From: Lithobates sylvaticus
Taxonomy: Eukaryota > Chordata > Amphibia > Anura > Ranidae
Direction: 5' to 3'
Assembly (NCBI GenBank): GCA_028564925.1
Contig: CM053029.1
Coordinates: forward strand, 582,970,742 to 583,034,741
Length of the DNA stretch: 64,000 nt
The translations under genes and the position numbers were made by a program. This document shows positions 1 through 9,846 of this stretch, piece after piece. How positions within the stretch are numbered: the first letter of the stretch is position 1; each line of letters opens with the position of its first letter. The notes below the pieces were generated by a model, which saw nothing but the letters and a program-made list of their open reading frames with translations, had not been told where the DNA came from and ran no database searches.

Positions 1-16
1 TGCTATATAAATACTG

Positions 17-17
<1 letters not shown>

Positions 18-51
<34 letters not shown>
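18..51. repeat. (ATA)n microsatellite
   Basis: About eleven uninterrupted ATA units, directly followed by a TTTC tract. Confidence 0.95.
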
Positions 52-52
<1 letters not shown>

Positions 53-54
53 AT

Positions 55-110
<56 letters not shown>

Positions 111-159
111 TTGTTCTGTCCATCTATCTATTCCACCCACCTACCTTTCTGTATACTGC

Positions 160-223
<64 letters not shown>

Positions 224-302
224 ATCTATCTATCTTTCTTTCTTTCTTCATTTTTTTTCTGTCCATCTATCTATTCCACCCACCTACCTTTCTGTATTCT
301 GC

Positions 303-347
<45 letters not shown>

Positions 348-489
348 GCTTCTTAGTTTTTTTTCTGTCCATCTATCTATTCCTCCCACCTACCTTTCTG
401 TATACTGCATCTATCTTTCTTTCTCTCTTTCTTTCTTTCTTTTTTTCTGTTCATCTATCTATTCCACCCACCTACCTTTCTGTTTACTG

Positions 490-567
<78 letters not shown>
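53..567. repeat. Compound TTTC/TATC microsatellite with higher-order unit
   Basis: TTTC and TATC tracts alternate with a ~57-bp non-repeat segment (core TTCCACCCACCTACC) that occurs four times, near 118, 261, 366 and 446. The TTTC block between copies has shrunk or grown while the segment stayed similar, so this is a minisatellite whose unit carries a microsatellite. The open frames across it are low-complexity translations and not genes. Confidence 0.95.
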
Positions 568-590
568 CATCTTGCTATGTTTATAGATAG

Positions 591-1979
591 ATGCATTAAC
601 AAAACACCTACTGGCAAAATGTGAACAGCAACACCGATTTAGTAATATACAAGCAGATGATGAGCAGTTAGATGACTGTAATTCTACAAATATGGGAAAA
701 GAGGAGATATATTGACTGTAATTTAAAGCAAGGCAGTTGTCTCTTAACCCTTGCAGCTTTCTGCAGACCTCAATTACTTAAGAGTTTATCTGCAAAGAGA
801 TGCTAGCAGCAGAATGGAAACCCAGCTGAAAGGGGAACTCATTAACCCCATGGAGCTACCATTGTCCCCCATCCCAGCCTGCTAACCAGCAGTTAACTCG
901 TTACTGGCCAAGGCTCTCCACCTTCAGCATGCTGCTGGCCTCCCCTGTCTGTTTAATGGTTAACAAGCCTGTCCTATATAGCCAGGTGGGGTTGGTATAG
1001 CAGAAGATACATTTTTCATGTTCCTATGTGTCATATAAATTATTATTTTTTTTAAGTGATTAAAGACCAAATTAAATCAGGGACTTTTAATAGCCAAAAC
1101 TCTGCTTCAATAATTTAATAGAGCTGTGTGCTATAAAATACAGACTCCTAAATCTGTCAGCTCTGTACATTTCTTGGTCCTTATCCACTATTTTACTGGC
1201 CGATTAGCAGCTACTTACAAACAGTAGATCAAATAGATGATTTGATGGGGGGGGGGGGGGGGTGCATTAATCCTTTGGCTAAAGCTGGCTCTGCTATTAG
1301 TACATATACATAAATAATGTATTAGCCCATGCATGGGTTGGCATACACTGTAGCTGCTCTGGAATATAATGATGGGTCTACTCCAGTCTTCCTCTGATTG
1401 TCACAAATGGGCTTGGTGGTGACACCCAAGTCATGAGACATGTGATGGATACCATTGTCCAGAAATGACCCTCCATTAACACCAGCTCTTAGCATCTGTA
1501 TCCTGTCACCAGCTTTCATCTCTGAGCCAAGAGAGGCTTCATTGTGAGAGTGCCATGCTGAGACCAACCTTTGGATCAACTTAGATGGGTAACTGGGGCT
1601 GACCCAAAGCTTGATCCACCCCCCCCCCCCTCTATCTGAGCTTTGCCTTGCTGCCAGTCTCCCTTGGTGCCAATGATGTGCAGGTGCTGCCATTTGGAGA
1701 GATTTGATAATAACACAATAGGGAGATATTATTAATATTAATTGACAAAATCCAAAGGATGAGTTTATTATTATTATTATTACTTTTTTTTTTTTTTTTG
1801 GAACAGTACAAATGAAATCAGTCTGATTAGGAGAGGAGCTGGGTTAGAGGAAAAAGACAGAGAGAGAGAGAGAGGGACACAGTTGACCTGGTGGGTGACA
1901 GGCTCAGGTTGGAAGGGTGACATTTTATTGTAAGCCTGACTGTGAAAGGAAGAAAAGGGAAGGACCAGTCAATTTAATG
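591..1979. other. No gene recognised; short homopolymer tracts
   Basis: No coding exon or known repeat recognised. It holds a G tract at 1247-1262, a C tract at 1619-1630, (TTA)n plus T17 at 1765-1799 and a short AG run near 1860-1875. The 123-codon minus-strand open frame at 1322-1693 shows no recognisable domain. Confidence 0.5.
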
Positions 1980-2120
1980 CAGGGACCAAGAGTGCAAGAG
2001 CGTTGCTAGGCGACAGAGATGCTGCGAAAGTTCTATCAGAAGCGCTACTCTGACCTTATGCAAATAGAAGCTCCCAACTCTTTGTGGAGAGGCTGAAATT
2101 TCCACCCACTGTGTCACCAA
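1980..2120. promoter_or_regulatory. Candidate regulatory island: RFX X-box plus octamer
   Basis: At 2002-2014 the minus strand reads GTCGCC-T-AGCAAC, a full match to the RFX X-box consensus GTNRCC(N0-3)RGYAAC. An octamer word ATGCAAAT (POU-factor site) lies at 2058-2065, about 45 bp away. The island contains no recognisable repeat. That it is a functional enhancer or promoter is inference; no transcript start or exon is visible nearby. Confidence 0.35.
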
Positions 2121-2204
2121 TACCTGGCATAGAGCCTTTTATTCAAATGTACTCAAAAAACACACACAGAGCATGTGACAAAGCCTGACATGTTTAGGGC
2201 TGGA

Positions 2205-2264
2205 GAGAAAAAAAAAAAAAAAACTGAGAAGGGAGAAAAAAAAAAAAAAAAAGAGAAAAAAAAA
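2205..2264. repeat. A-rich tract
   Basis: Runs of 16-18 A residues separated by short GA-rich spacers. Confidence 0.9.
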
Positions 2265-2280
2265 TGCTTCTTAGCATAGA

Positions 2281-2488
2281 AATGTCAATGTTCTGTCCTT
2301 CACAGTCATCTCCACTGAGCCAAGCTCTGAAAGTCTTAGGAAAACTCTGCTACTGCCAGGATAATTGTTTTACATCAACACACTGGGCACCCTTGCTTGC
2401 TTTGCATCAACACACACTCTTAGGTAGATGTGGCAGAACATAGGTATCATAAGAGTAAGGAGTGCCAGCGCTACTCAAGACACATTAG
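2281..2488 (+). repeat. Local duplication, copy A, first part
   Basis: This stretch is nearly identical to sequence at 4945-4991 plus 5422-5535, starting from TCTGTCCTTCACAGTC. In copy A the site CTTAGGAAAACTC (TTA at 2336-2338) is uninterrupted; in the other copy a 430-bp MITE sits exactly there. Confidence 0.85.
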
Positions 2489-3420
2489 TTAAAGGGAAAA
2501 AGGGGGGAGGGAGGTTTGTTCATATAGCTTGGGTAGGTACTATTTAGCTGTGATACTCAATGTTCAACCCCTGGCCATATGTATCTAAAAAGAAGGAGTA
2601 TCTCCAAAGAAAGAGATAAAAAAGTGGGGCTTTTTGAACAAGGGTGTCAAATTGCAGAAAAGGTCACTTAGTCATATGTTTTTAAATTAATATATCAAAT
2701 TTATTAGTGATAATACATATAGTAACCATTTACCCAATCAAGTATAAATACCATGATACCTATGGAGAAACACAATCCTGGTTACATAAAAAAGTCACCG
2801 TGCTGGCCAAAATATTCCAGAACAAGTGACTGAGGACAACTGGGGGGACAAAACGACATATAACAAAGACTATACAAAAAACACCGTACGGATGCCAGAG
2901 GAACATTCGTGTCAAGCCTAACATAAGCTGAAATCAGCATTCGCTATCATATTCAATACGTATAGACGAAAAGGGGAAAATGTCACCCGAAAAAAATATA
3001 TTATGGTAGGCTGTCACGAATGCCCCCTGGGGGCTCGAGCCTGTCGTGGGAAAAGAGGGAAAGGGGAGAAGGGGAGATGGAAAGGGAAAATATATCACAA
3101 AACAGTATTGCTGGTCAATTAGCTTTTCCTTATTGTAACGAAATGATGTGTATTTTACTTTAAAGCAAGTTGCAGAGGTACATGGTTGTTAAAGTAATGA
3201 AAAGTCCTATGAACTGTAATGGAGATAGTTGCCGTTGTCCAAAAACAATGATTGTATATAGAGTGAAGTTTAGTGTAGAGAAACAATCAATGGGAAGTCC
3301 CAATATGATTTTGAAACAAAGTTCCACTTAATTACGCTACCTATTGCCAAGCCTGTTCGATCTTGCAGTGTTGCATTGAATGAAAAGGCACTTTCAGCAT
3401 ACGTTATCAAGACACATTAG
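2475..3420. mobile_element. Unidentified 918-bp insertion with 14-bp direct repeats
   Basis: Positions 2489-3406 are flanked by identical copies of TCAAGACACATTAG (2475-2488 and 3407-3420). The paralogous copy at 5520-5545 runs straight through this point without the insert, although it lacks a few bases of the repeat. A long target duplication suggests target-primed retrotransposition or another staggered-break insertion. No reading frame or terminal inverted repeat was recognised, so the family is unknown. Confidence 0.55.
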
Positions 3421-3654
3421 GCCTGATTAACTAAAAGGCTGTTCACTTTGCAAGGGAATTTGCATTTGTTTGCCTTTTAGTAAATCAACCGTCATACCAA
3501 CAAGTCAAGAGAAGATCCCAGATAGCAAGCAATTGGGCTGTAAGTTTCAAAATGACTTGCTAAGCTATTGCTAGGCTTGCCAGGCTCACAAGCTTGCAGC
3601 AAGTCCGCATTGCATGACTCCAGATAGACTTTCTTTGCAAACAGGGCGCTTTTT
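3421..3654 (+). repeat. Local duplication, copy A, middle part
   Basis: Matches 5536-5735 closely. It opens with a small fold-back (3423-3490) whose arms carry ACTAAAAGGC and GCCTTTTAGT, related to the larger palindrome at 45055-45285. Confidence 0.8.
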
Positions 3655-3937
3655 GCCACCGGTGTCCATCTGCGGAATAGCGCGGTCCTTTGCCCCATGG
3701 GGTCCCGACACACTTGCAAATACACATACAACATACACATATTTGGGCAATTTTTCAACAGGATCTGATTAACCTACCAGCATGTCTTTGGAGTGTGCCA
3801 CTGGTGTCCATCTGCGGAATAGCGCGCTCCTTTGCCCCGTGGGGTCCCGGCACGCTTGCAAACACATACACATACAACATACATATATTTGGCCAATTTT
3901 TCAACAGGATCTGATTAACCTACCAGCATGTCTTTGG
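3655..3937 (+). repeat. 142-bp direct duplication
   Basis: The block beginning GGTGTCCATCTGCGG occurs at about 3660 and again at about 3802 with few differences. Each copy ends in the tail of the SINE that follows (ACCTACCAGCATGTC). Confidence 0.9.
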
Positions 3938-4091
3938 AGTGTGGGAGGAAACCGGAGTACCCGGAGGAAACCCACGCAGGCACAGGGAGAACATGCAAAC
4001 TCCAGGCAGAAGGTGTCGCGGTCGGGATTTGAACCAGCGACCCTATTGCTGCTAGGTGAAAGTGCTAACCACTACACCATTGTGCATAAAT
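3918..4091 (-). mobile_element. tRNA-derived SINE
   Basis: On the minus strand it starts with a tRNA-like head: A-box-like TAGTGGTTAGCA, then B box GGTTCAAATCC (plus-strand GGATTTGAACC near 4024). A body follows that is widely conserved in vertebrates and includes TGCGTGGGTTTCCTCC and CTCCAAAGACATGC. I associate this body with V-SINE-like elements, but the exact family name is uncertain. It lies inside copy A of the local duplication and is absent at the matching place in copy B. Confidence 0.7.
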
Positions 4092-4124
4092 AAGACATGT
4101 TCACCGCTTTACCACCTGTGGACA

Positions 4125-4590
4125 TGTGGACCCACATGCCGTTTATCAGAGAGGTCCACGGGCCCGGAAACCATCAAAGACGTCCCCCCACCTGGACTGC
4201 GGGTGAGAGCGCCCCTTCATGACGAAGGAGCCTTATCTGGGGGTCTGGAGAACCCTGCTCTTGATTTGCCCAAACAGGGTCGCTTGGAACCTCCCGAGGG
4301 GGACTTGAATTGCATGACTCCAGATCAACTTTCTTTACAAACGTTCTGCAAGTCTGCCGCAAGTTCTGGTTCAGTTATGTTGTGCAATAGTCCTCCCACA
4401 ACAGGGGGGCACTGTGGCTGAATTTTCATGCTGTTAACCCACATAGCTCTTGCTGTAGACTCACCGCTGCAACTTTGCTCTTATTTTTTATTTTTATTTT
4501 TATGTAATTTTATTTGAATTTTTTTTTTTTGCATCATACAACATAGAAAAGACATTAACCAAAACACCATAGAAAAGAATAAAATGACAA
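4125..4590 (+). repeat. Local duplication, copy A, last part
   Basis: Contains TTTATCAGAGAGGTCCACG, the AGTCCTCCCAC segment and a T-rich stretch followed by CATAGAAAAGAC. It matches 5878-6345 almost throughout, and its second half matches 4650-4940 as well. Read on the minus strand, the T-rich part looks like a poly(A)-tailed 3' end with AAATAAAG. Confidence 0.85.
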
Positions 4591-4988
4591 GTTATTGAAA
4601 ATGACTTGCTAAGCTATTGCTAGACTTGCCAGACTTCACACGTTTGCAGCAAGTCTGCATTGCATGTATCCAGATTAACTTTTTTTGTAAACGATCTGCA
4701 AGTCTGCTGCAAGTTCTGGTTCAGTTATGTTGTTCAATAGTCCTCCCACCAAAGGGGGGCACTGTGGCTGAATTTTCATGCTGTTAACCTGCAGAGCTCT
4801 TGCTGTAGACTCACCACTGCAACTTTGCTCCTTTTTTTTTTTATTGTAATCTTTATTTAAATTTTTTTTTTTACATACAACATAGAAAAGACATAAAACA
4901 AAACACCATAGAAAAGAATAAAAACGTACGGAAAGAATCCTCTTTCTGTCCTTCACAGTCATCTCCACTGAGCCAAGCTCTGAAAGTC
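4591..4988 (+). repeat. Third, shortened copy of the local duplication
   Basis: It begins with AAAATGACTTGCTAAGC, as at 3550 and 5665, skips the middle of the unit, and continues through AGTCCTCCCAC to CATAGAAAAGAATAAA. It then joins the start of the next copy (TCTGTCCTTCACAGTC at 4945). Confidence 0.8.
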
Positions 4989-5424
4989 TTATGCCGTGTA
5001 CACGCGGTCGGAATTTCCGATGGAAACAGTCCGATTGGAGCTTTTCATCGGATTTTTCGACCGTGTGAATGCCCATCTGTCTTTTTCTGTTGGAATTTCC
5101 GACGGACTTTGGATTGAGAACCTGTTCTTAATTTTTCCAACGGAAAACCTTTCTATCGGAATTTCCGATCGTGTGTATGCAATTGCGACACGCAAAATTC
5201 CGATGCATGCTCGGAAACAATTCGACGCATGCTCGGAAGCATTAAACTTCCCTTTTATAGTGCAGTCAAACAGTTTTTAAGACGTGGTGTTATTGACCAT
5301 CGGAATTTGGCGTGACTATGTGTGTAGGCAAGACAGTTTGAGCGAAATTCCGTCGGAATTCCGACGGGAAAACCATCAGAGCTTTTTCCGACCGTGTGTA
5401 AGCGGCCGTGTGTAAGCGGCATTA
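4989..5424. mobile_element. PIF/Harbinger-like MITE with filled/empty-site proof
   Basis: Imperfect palindrome 4992-5421 with ends TGCCGTGTACACGC and GTGTGTAAGCGGCA, flanked by TTA on both sides (4989-4991 and 5422-5424). The duplicated sequence at 2320-2360 holds the same flanks with a single TTA, so the duplication is 3 bp, as expected for PIF/Harbinger. The last 14 bp of the right end are tandemly doubled. No transposase is present. Confidence 0.85.
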
Positions 5425-5735
5425 GGAAAACTCTGCTACTGCCAGGATAATTGTTACATCAACACACTGGGCATCCTTGCTTGCTTTGCATCAACACAGG
5501 TATCATAAGAGTAAGGAGTGCCAGCACTACACATTAGGGCTGATTAACTAAAGGCTGTTCACTTTGCAAGGGAATTTGCATTTGTTTGCCTTTAGGAAAT
5601 CAACCGTCATACCAACAAGTCAAGAGAAGATCCCAGATAGCACGCAATTGAGCTGCAAGTTTTGAAAATGACTTGTAAAGCTATTGCTAGGCTTGCCAGG
5701 CTTCACAAGTTTGCAGCAAGTCCGCATTGCATTTA
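5425..5735 (+). repeat. Local duplication, copy B, first half
   Basis: Continues from the MITE with sequence matching 2339-2475 and then 3421-3630, without the 918-bp insert that copy A carries. Confidence 0.85.
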
Positions 5736-5877
5736 TTATTATACAGGATTTTCTATAGCGCCAACAGTTTGCGCAGTGCTTTCCAACATGAGGGCAGACA
5801 GTACACTTACAATACAAATCAATACAGAAGGGATCAGAGGGCCCTGCTCATTAGAGCTTACAATCTAGAATTACTTT
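5736..5877 (-). mobile_element. SINE with L2-like 3' tail
   Basis: Minus orientation: TTGTAAGCTCTAATGAGC, then the GGCGCTATA-type end and a TATAATAATAAA tail (plus strand TTTATTATTATACAGG). The same element occurs in plus orientation at 10763-10913 and as a fragment at 39476-39560. Its ATA-rich 3' tail is the kind recognised by L2/CR1 reverse transcriptases. Present in copy B of the duplication, absent from copy A. Confidence 0.7.
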
Positions 5878-6345
5878 GTGGACCCACACGTCGTTTATCA
5901 GAGAGGTCCACGGGCCTGGAAACCAGCGAAGACGTCCCCCCACCCGGACTGCGGGTGAGAGCGCCCCTTCATGTCGAAGGAGCATTATCTGGGGGTCTGG
6001 AGAACCATGATCTCGGTTTGCCCGACCAGGGTCGTTTGGAACCTCCCAAGGGGGGCTTGAATTGCATGACTCCAGATCAACTTTCTTTACAAACGTTCTG
6101 CAAGTCTGCTGCAAGTTCTGGTTCGGTTATGTTGTGCAATAGTCCTCCCACCACAGGGGGGCACCGTGGCTGAACTTTCATGCTGTTAACCTGCAGAGCT
6201 CTTGCTGTAGACTCACCACTGCAACTTTGCTCTTTTTTAAAAATGTAATCTTTATTTAAATTTTTTTTTTTTGCATCATACAACATAGAAAAGACATAAA
6301 ACTAAACACCATAGAAAAGAATAAAAATGTACAGAAAGAATCCTC
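5878..6345 (+). repeat. Local duplication, copy B, second half
   Basis: Matches 4127-4590 from the word following GTGGACCCACA to CATAGAAAAGAATAAAAA. It ends at about 6345, where the duplicated similarity stops. Confidence 0.85.
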
Positions 6346-6423
6346 GTTGGTGTACGCATTACTAAATTGAATGATTAGAAAAAGGAGGGGAAGAATGGGG
6401 CAAGGGGAGAATCATAATCCAAC

Positions 6424-6480
6424 TACAGTGGAACCTTGGTTTACAAGCAGCACGGTTAACAAGCGTTTTGAAAGACGTTG
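6424..6480 (+). mobile_element. Truncated end of a TA-target MITE
   Basis: TA followed by CAGTGGAACCTTGG is the same terminus as the complete element at 55690-56193. Similarity ends near 6480, where G-rich DNA begins, so only one end survives. Confidence 0.65.
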
Positions 6481-7200
6481 TAGAGGATTTGTGCTAAGAG
6501 GAGTGTTTTTTTTTTTGGGGGGGGTTGATTTGTGCAGGGGGGATTTGCAGAGAGAGAGAGGATTTGAGCTGGAGGGGGGTCAAAGATTTTTGCTGGGAGG
6601 GTGGATATCAGCAGGGGTGGATTGTTCCTGGGAGGAAGGAGAATTTGTGTTTGGGGGGATTTGTGTTGGGAGGAGGGATGGGGAAGAGGATTTGTACTAG
6701 TAGGGGGTATTTGGGGGGGGGAGTTGTACTAGAAAAGGTGATATGGTGGAGGGGAGGAGCGGATTTGTGCTAGTAGAGGAATATTTTTTTATTTTTTGGG
6801 GAGGGATATTAGTGCCAGTAGGGATGATTGGGAGTGGAGTGCTAGGAGTGGAATTTTCTTTGGGGGGGGGGGGGGGTGGGGGGGGGGGGGTTTGTGCTAA
6901 GAGGAGGGATAGGGGGGGGGGTTGGAGCGGGGGGTGTGTTCCTGAGAGGGGAAATTTGAGGGATAGAGGGGGGGGGGGGGGCTGGTGTGCTAAGAGGAGT
7001 GTTTTTTTTTTTGGGGGGGGGGGTTTGTTTTGTGCAGGGGGGATTTGCAGAGAGGATTTGAGCTGGGAGGGGGGGGTCAAAGATTTTTTCTGGTAGGGTG
7101 GATTTCAGCAGGGGGGTAGTTCCGGGGAGGAAGGGGAATTTGTGTTTAGGGGGGAAGCAAGCAGATAAATGCTCGATTAATTTTTTTTAGGGGGGGGGGC
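6481..7200. repeat. G-rich, partly duplicated region
   Basis: Strongly strand-asymmetric: runs of 8-14 G separated by GATTTGTG-like words. A block beginning CTAAGAGGAGTGTTTTTT at about 6495 recurs at about 6990. Related G-rich DNA is at 21466-21660 and 61020-61160. Open frames here (on the minus strand, proline-rich) result from the composition. Confidence 0.85.
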
Positions 7201-7495
7201 TGGTTTGCTGACATATAATGCTCATACATCTTGGGGGGGGGCAGTTGGCATGTTCGCCCTGGGCTCTAGATTACCTAGTCTCGGTACTGTGGACACTGTG
7301 ATGTTGAGCCCTCTTGCTTTGTTTCTTTTTTATAATTTTGTTCCCACAAACAGAGCTTTCTTTTGGTGGTATTTGATCACCTCTGTGGTTTTTATTTTTG
7401 CTAAACAAATAAAAAAAGTCCGAAAATTTTGAAAAAAATATAAGTTTTTCTTTTTTTTTTGTTATAAAATTTTGTAAATAAGTAAGTTTTCTCCT
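7201..7495 (+). repeat. Dispersed repeat, probably ranid
   Basis: The words AGAGCTTTCTTTTGGTGG and ATTTGATCACCTCTG at 7346-7385 recur at 59041-59080. GCCCTGGGCTCTAGATTA near 7256 recurs near 61230. I recall this repeat from ranid loci; the superfamily is not known to me. Confidence 0.6.
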
Positions 7496-7870
7496 TCACT
7501 GATGGGCACTGATAAGGCGGTACCGATGAGGCGGCACCAATGAGGTGGCACTGATGGGGTGGCACTGATGGGCACTGACGATGGGTACTGATAGGCGACA
7601 CTGGTGGGCACTGATAGGCAGCACTGATAGGTGGCACTGATATGCTGCACTGATGGGCAGTGATAGGCAACACTGATGGGCACTGAAAGACTGCACTGAT
7701 GGGTACTTATGGGTGGCACTTATAGATGGCACTGATAGGCACTCGTGAGTACTTACAGGCGGCACTGATGGGCACTGAAAGGCGGCACTGATGGGCATTG
7801 ATGGCTGGCACTGATAGATTTAACTTATGGGCATCACTGGTGGCACTGGTACTGGCAGGCATTTTGATTT
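7496..7870. repeat. Short-unit minisatellite (GGCACTGAT family)
   Basis: Variants of GGGCACTGAT and AGGCGGCACTGAT repeat throughout with units of about 10-16 bp. The minus-strand open frames rich in Ser, Cys and Pro simply translate the array. Confidence 0.9.
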
Positions 7871-8215
7871 GGCACTGATTGGCAGCTGCCTGAGCACTGA
7901 TCTGATTGGCATTTCCCTGGTGGTCTAGGGTGGCATACCAGGTAATCCAGTGTGGTGGCTATCCCTGGTGGTCCTGGGCGGGCATCCGAGGGGGAGGCTG
8001 CGCTGATAAACAATGAGCACAGACCCCCCCTGTCAGGAGAGCAGCCGATTGGCTCGTCACCCCATGCGGCCCGCAGTGCTGCCAGCTTCCCTCCTCTCCA
8101 CCTGGCTGCTGCTGCTGGCACACGCAGATGATGTTTCAGTATGAGTGTTTGAGCTTTGGGGTGCACACCCTAATACAATAGGCTGCACACACCTATGTTC
8201 ACTGATATGAATGAA
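7871..8215. other. No gene recognised
   Basis: GC-rich sequence with no motif that I can assign. The 110-codon minus-strand frame at 7834-8166 begins inside the minisatellite region and has no recognisable domain. Confidence 0.4.
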
Positions 8216-8568
8216 CGCTTCATTCACACCTGAGCGTAGCGCAGTTCATTTTTTTTTCAGCTTTTTTTTTTTTTTTTAGTAGAGCGTTTTTGGAGCGGCA
8301 CCATTCATTTGAATGGGCCTCCCTCTGCTCCAAAAATGCTCCAAAGAAGCTCATGTATCAAATCTCGGCACAGAGCCAGGAACATTTGCGGTTGCAATTT
8401 TTGACGTGATATTAGTGCATTTTGTTGCTCCACAAACGCGGCAAAATCACACCACGTTTGAGGTGCAATTAAGAAATCATGACGCATCCACGCATTCCAC
8501 GTTTTGCCGCAATTCTGGAATTGTGGGCAGAATCGTGGCGATTCCGCGCAGGTGTGAATGGAGCCTTA
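8216..8568. mobile_element. PIF/Harbinger-like MITE, second subfamily
   Basis: Ends TTCATTCACACCTG on the left and CAGGTGTGAATGGAGCC on the right, followed by TTA. It belongs to the same subfamily as 19566-19911. The left target copy is not a clean TTA, so that boundary is approximate. Confidence 0.65.
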
Positions 8569-9164
8569 GGAAATCAGGAAAACATGGCACTGGAGTGCTT
8601 TGGGAAAACAGCTATCTGTATAACAGTGCCATGTTTTCCTGGGGGCAAGGCTGGTGCAAGGATTTTTGAAACCTTATTTTGCCACCCCCCTGGCTCCACC
8701 CCTGACCCCACCCCCTTTGCCCTTTGCCCTTTGCCCTGCCCTTTGCCCTGTACCCATCAATGCAGCCTACCAGTGCCCATCAATGAATATTTGCTTGCTT
8801 CCATTAATTCGGGAGTCGGGACACAGACACAGTCCTCCGCCGCCGCTGCGCCTCTGACACTATGTACGAACAGAGCGGTGGCTGCCTGCTGATGCTGAGA
8901 CTTAGTTGCTTGCTGCAGATAGAAGAGAGTAGGAACACAAGTCACCGGGCGCCCTAGGCAGCAGTGGTCCCTAGGTGGCTGCCTAGTTTGCCTAGTGGTA
9001 GCACCGGCCCTGCCTGGGGGGCACTACAGAACACAGCATGCCTAGCCATGCCTAGCCAGCCAGTGCTACACAAAGAGGCTGATTTACTAAAGGAGTTGGG
9101 AACCTTCACACCGTAAATTGGGTGAATATTCCCATCATGTGAAAAACACATCTCTGTTTACTTA
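8569..9164. other. Repeat mosaic without a gene
   Basis: Contains a palindrome with arms AAACATGGCACTG and CAGTGCCATGTTT (8580-8640), a CCCTTTG array at 8712-8750, and a CTGGGGGGCACTACAGA segment (9016) that recurs at 9660 on the other side of the next MITE. Confidence 0.5.
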
Positions 9165-9611
9165 TTAGGCCCCTTTCACACTGGGGCGGGAGCCGCGGTG
9201 ACGGTAAAGCAGCGCTATATTTAGCGCTGCTTTACCGTTGTTTTAGCCGCGGTATTTGGCCGCTCGCGGTGCAGTTTTATCCCCCGTGAGCGGCCGAAAA
9301 AGGGTTAAAGACCCCACGCAGAGCGCCGCCGTAGCGGCGTTTGCGGCGGTATTGCCGCGGTATTACCGCGGTCTCCCATTGAAATCAATGGGAAGGAGCG
9401 GTATAGGAGCGGTGAATACACCGCTGCTATACCGCTCCAAAGATGCTGCTAGCAGGACTTTTTTGACCGTCCTGCTAGCGCACCGCTCCAGTGTGAAAGC
9501 CCGCCGGCTTTCACACTGGAGTGAATGGGGCCGGATTATTTTAGGCGGTATACAGGCGCTATTTTTAGCGCTGTACCGCCTGAAAAACGCCCCAGTGTGA
9601 AAGGGGCCTTA
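9165..9611. mobile_element. PIF/Harbinger-like MITE, GGCCCC subfamily
   Basis: A 441-bp imperfect palindrome at 9168-9608 with ends GGCCCCTTTCACACTGG and CCAGTGTGAAAGGGGCC, flanked by TTA at 9165-9167 and 9609-9611. Internal arms contain AAAGCAGCGCTA and TAGCGCTGCTTTA. No transposase frame is present, so it depends on a partner element elsewhere. Relatives are at 35719, 37321, 39221 and 59421. Confidence 0.85.
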
Positions 9612-9846
9612 GTCTTCAAATGATTGGATAATTGCAGTAAAAATAGGTATCTGTATTTTCCTGGGGGGCACCACAGATCACAGCATACCTAACCGGCCAG
9701 GGCTACACTAAAACAGGTGCACACAGAATATGGAAACCAATCAGCTTCCAGGTTTTATTGAACAAGCTGAAGTTGCAAGCTGATTGGCCACCATGCACAG
9801 CTGCACCAGATTCTGAGTGTGCCAGTTTTAGTAAATCTCCCCCCAA
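9612..9846. mobile_element. Fold-back MITE of the TTTACTAAAAC family
   Basis: The arms read AAACCAATCAGCTTCCAG and AAGCTGATTGGCCACC, and the right end is CCAGTTTTAGTAAATC near 9845. It is the same family as 12012-12191. The left end is degraded near 9708. Confidence 0.6.

Noticed and set aside
111-624. Long open frames rich in Phe, Leu, Ser, Ile and Tyr
   Set aside because: They are translations of TTTC/TATC repeats; the same happens at 47317-47697, 53091-53558, 55094-55752 and 56174-57119.
1322-1693. 123-codon minus-strand frame
   Set aside because: No domain, no splice or promoter context, and its composition follows the C tract at 1619-1630.
6697-7080. Proline-rich minus-strand frame of 127 codons
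   Set aside because: Produced by the G-rich tract; no stable repeat unit of protein character.
7401-7798. Ser/Cys/Pro repeat frames on the minus strand
   Set aside because: Translation of the GGCACTGAT minisatellite, open in several overlapping frames.
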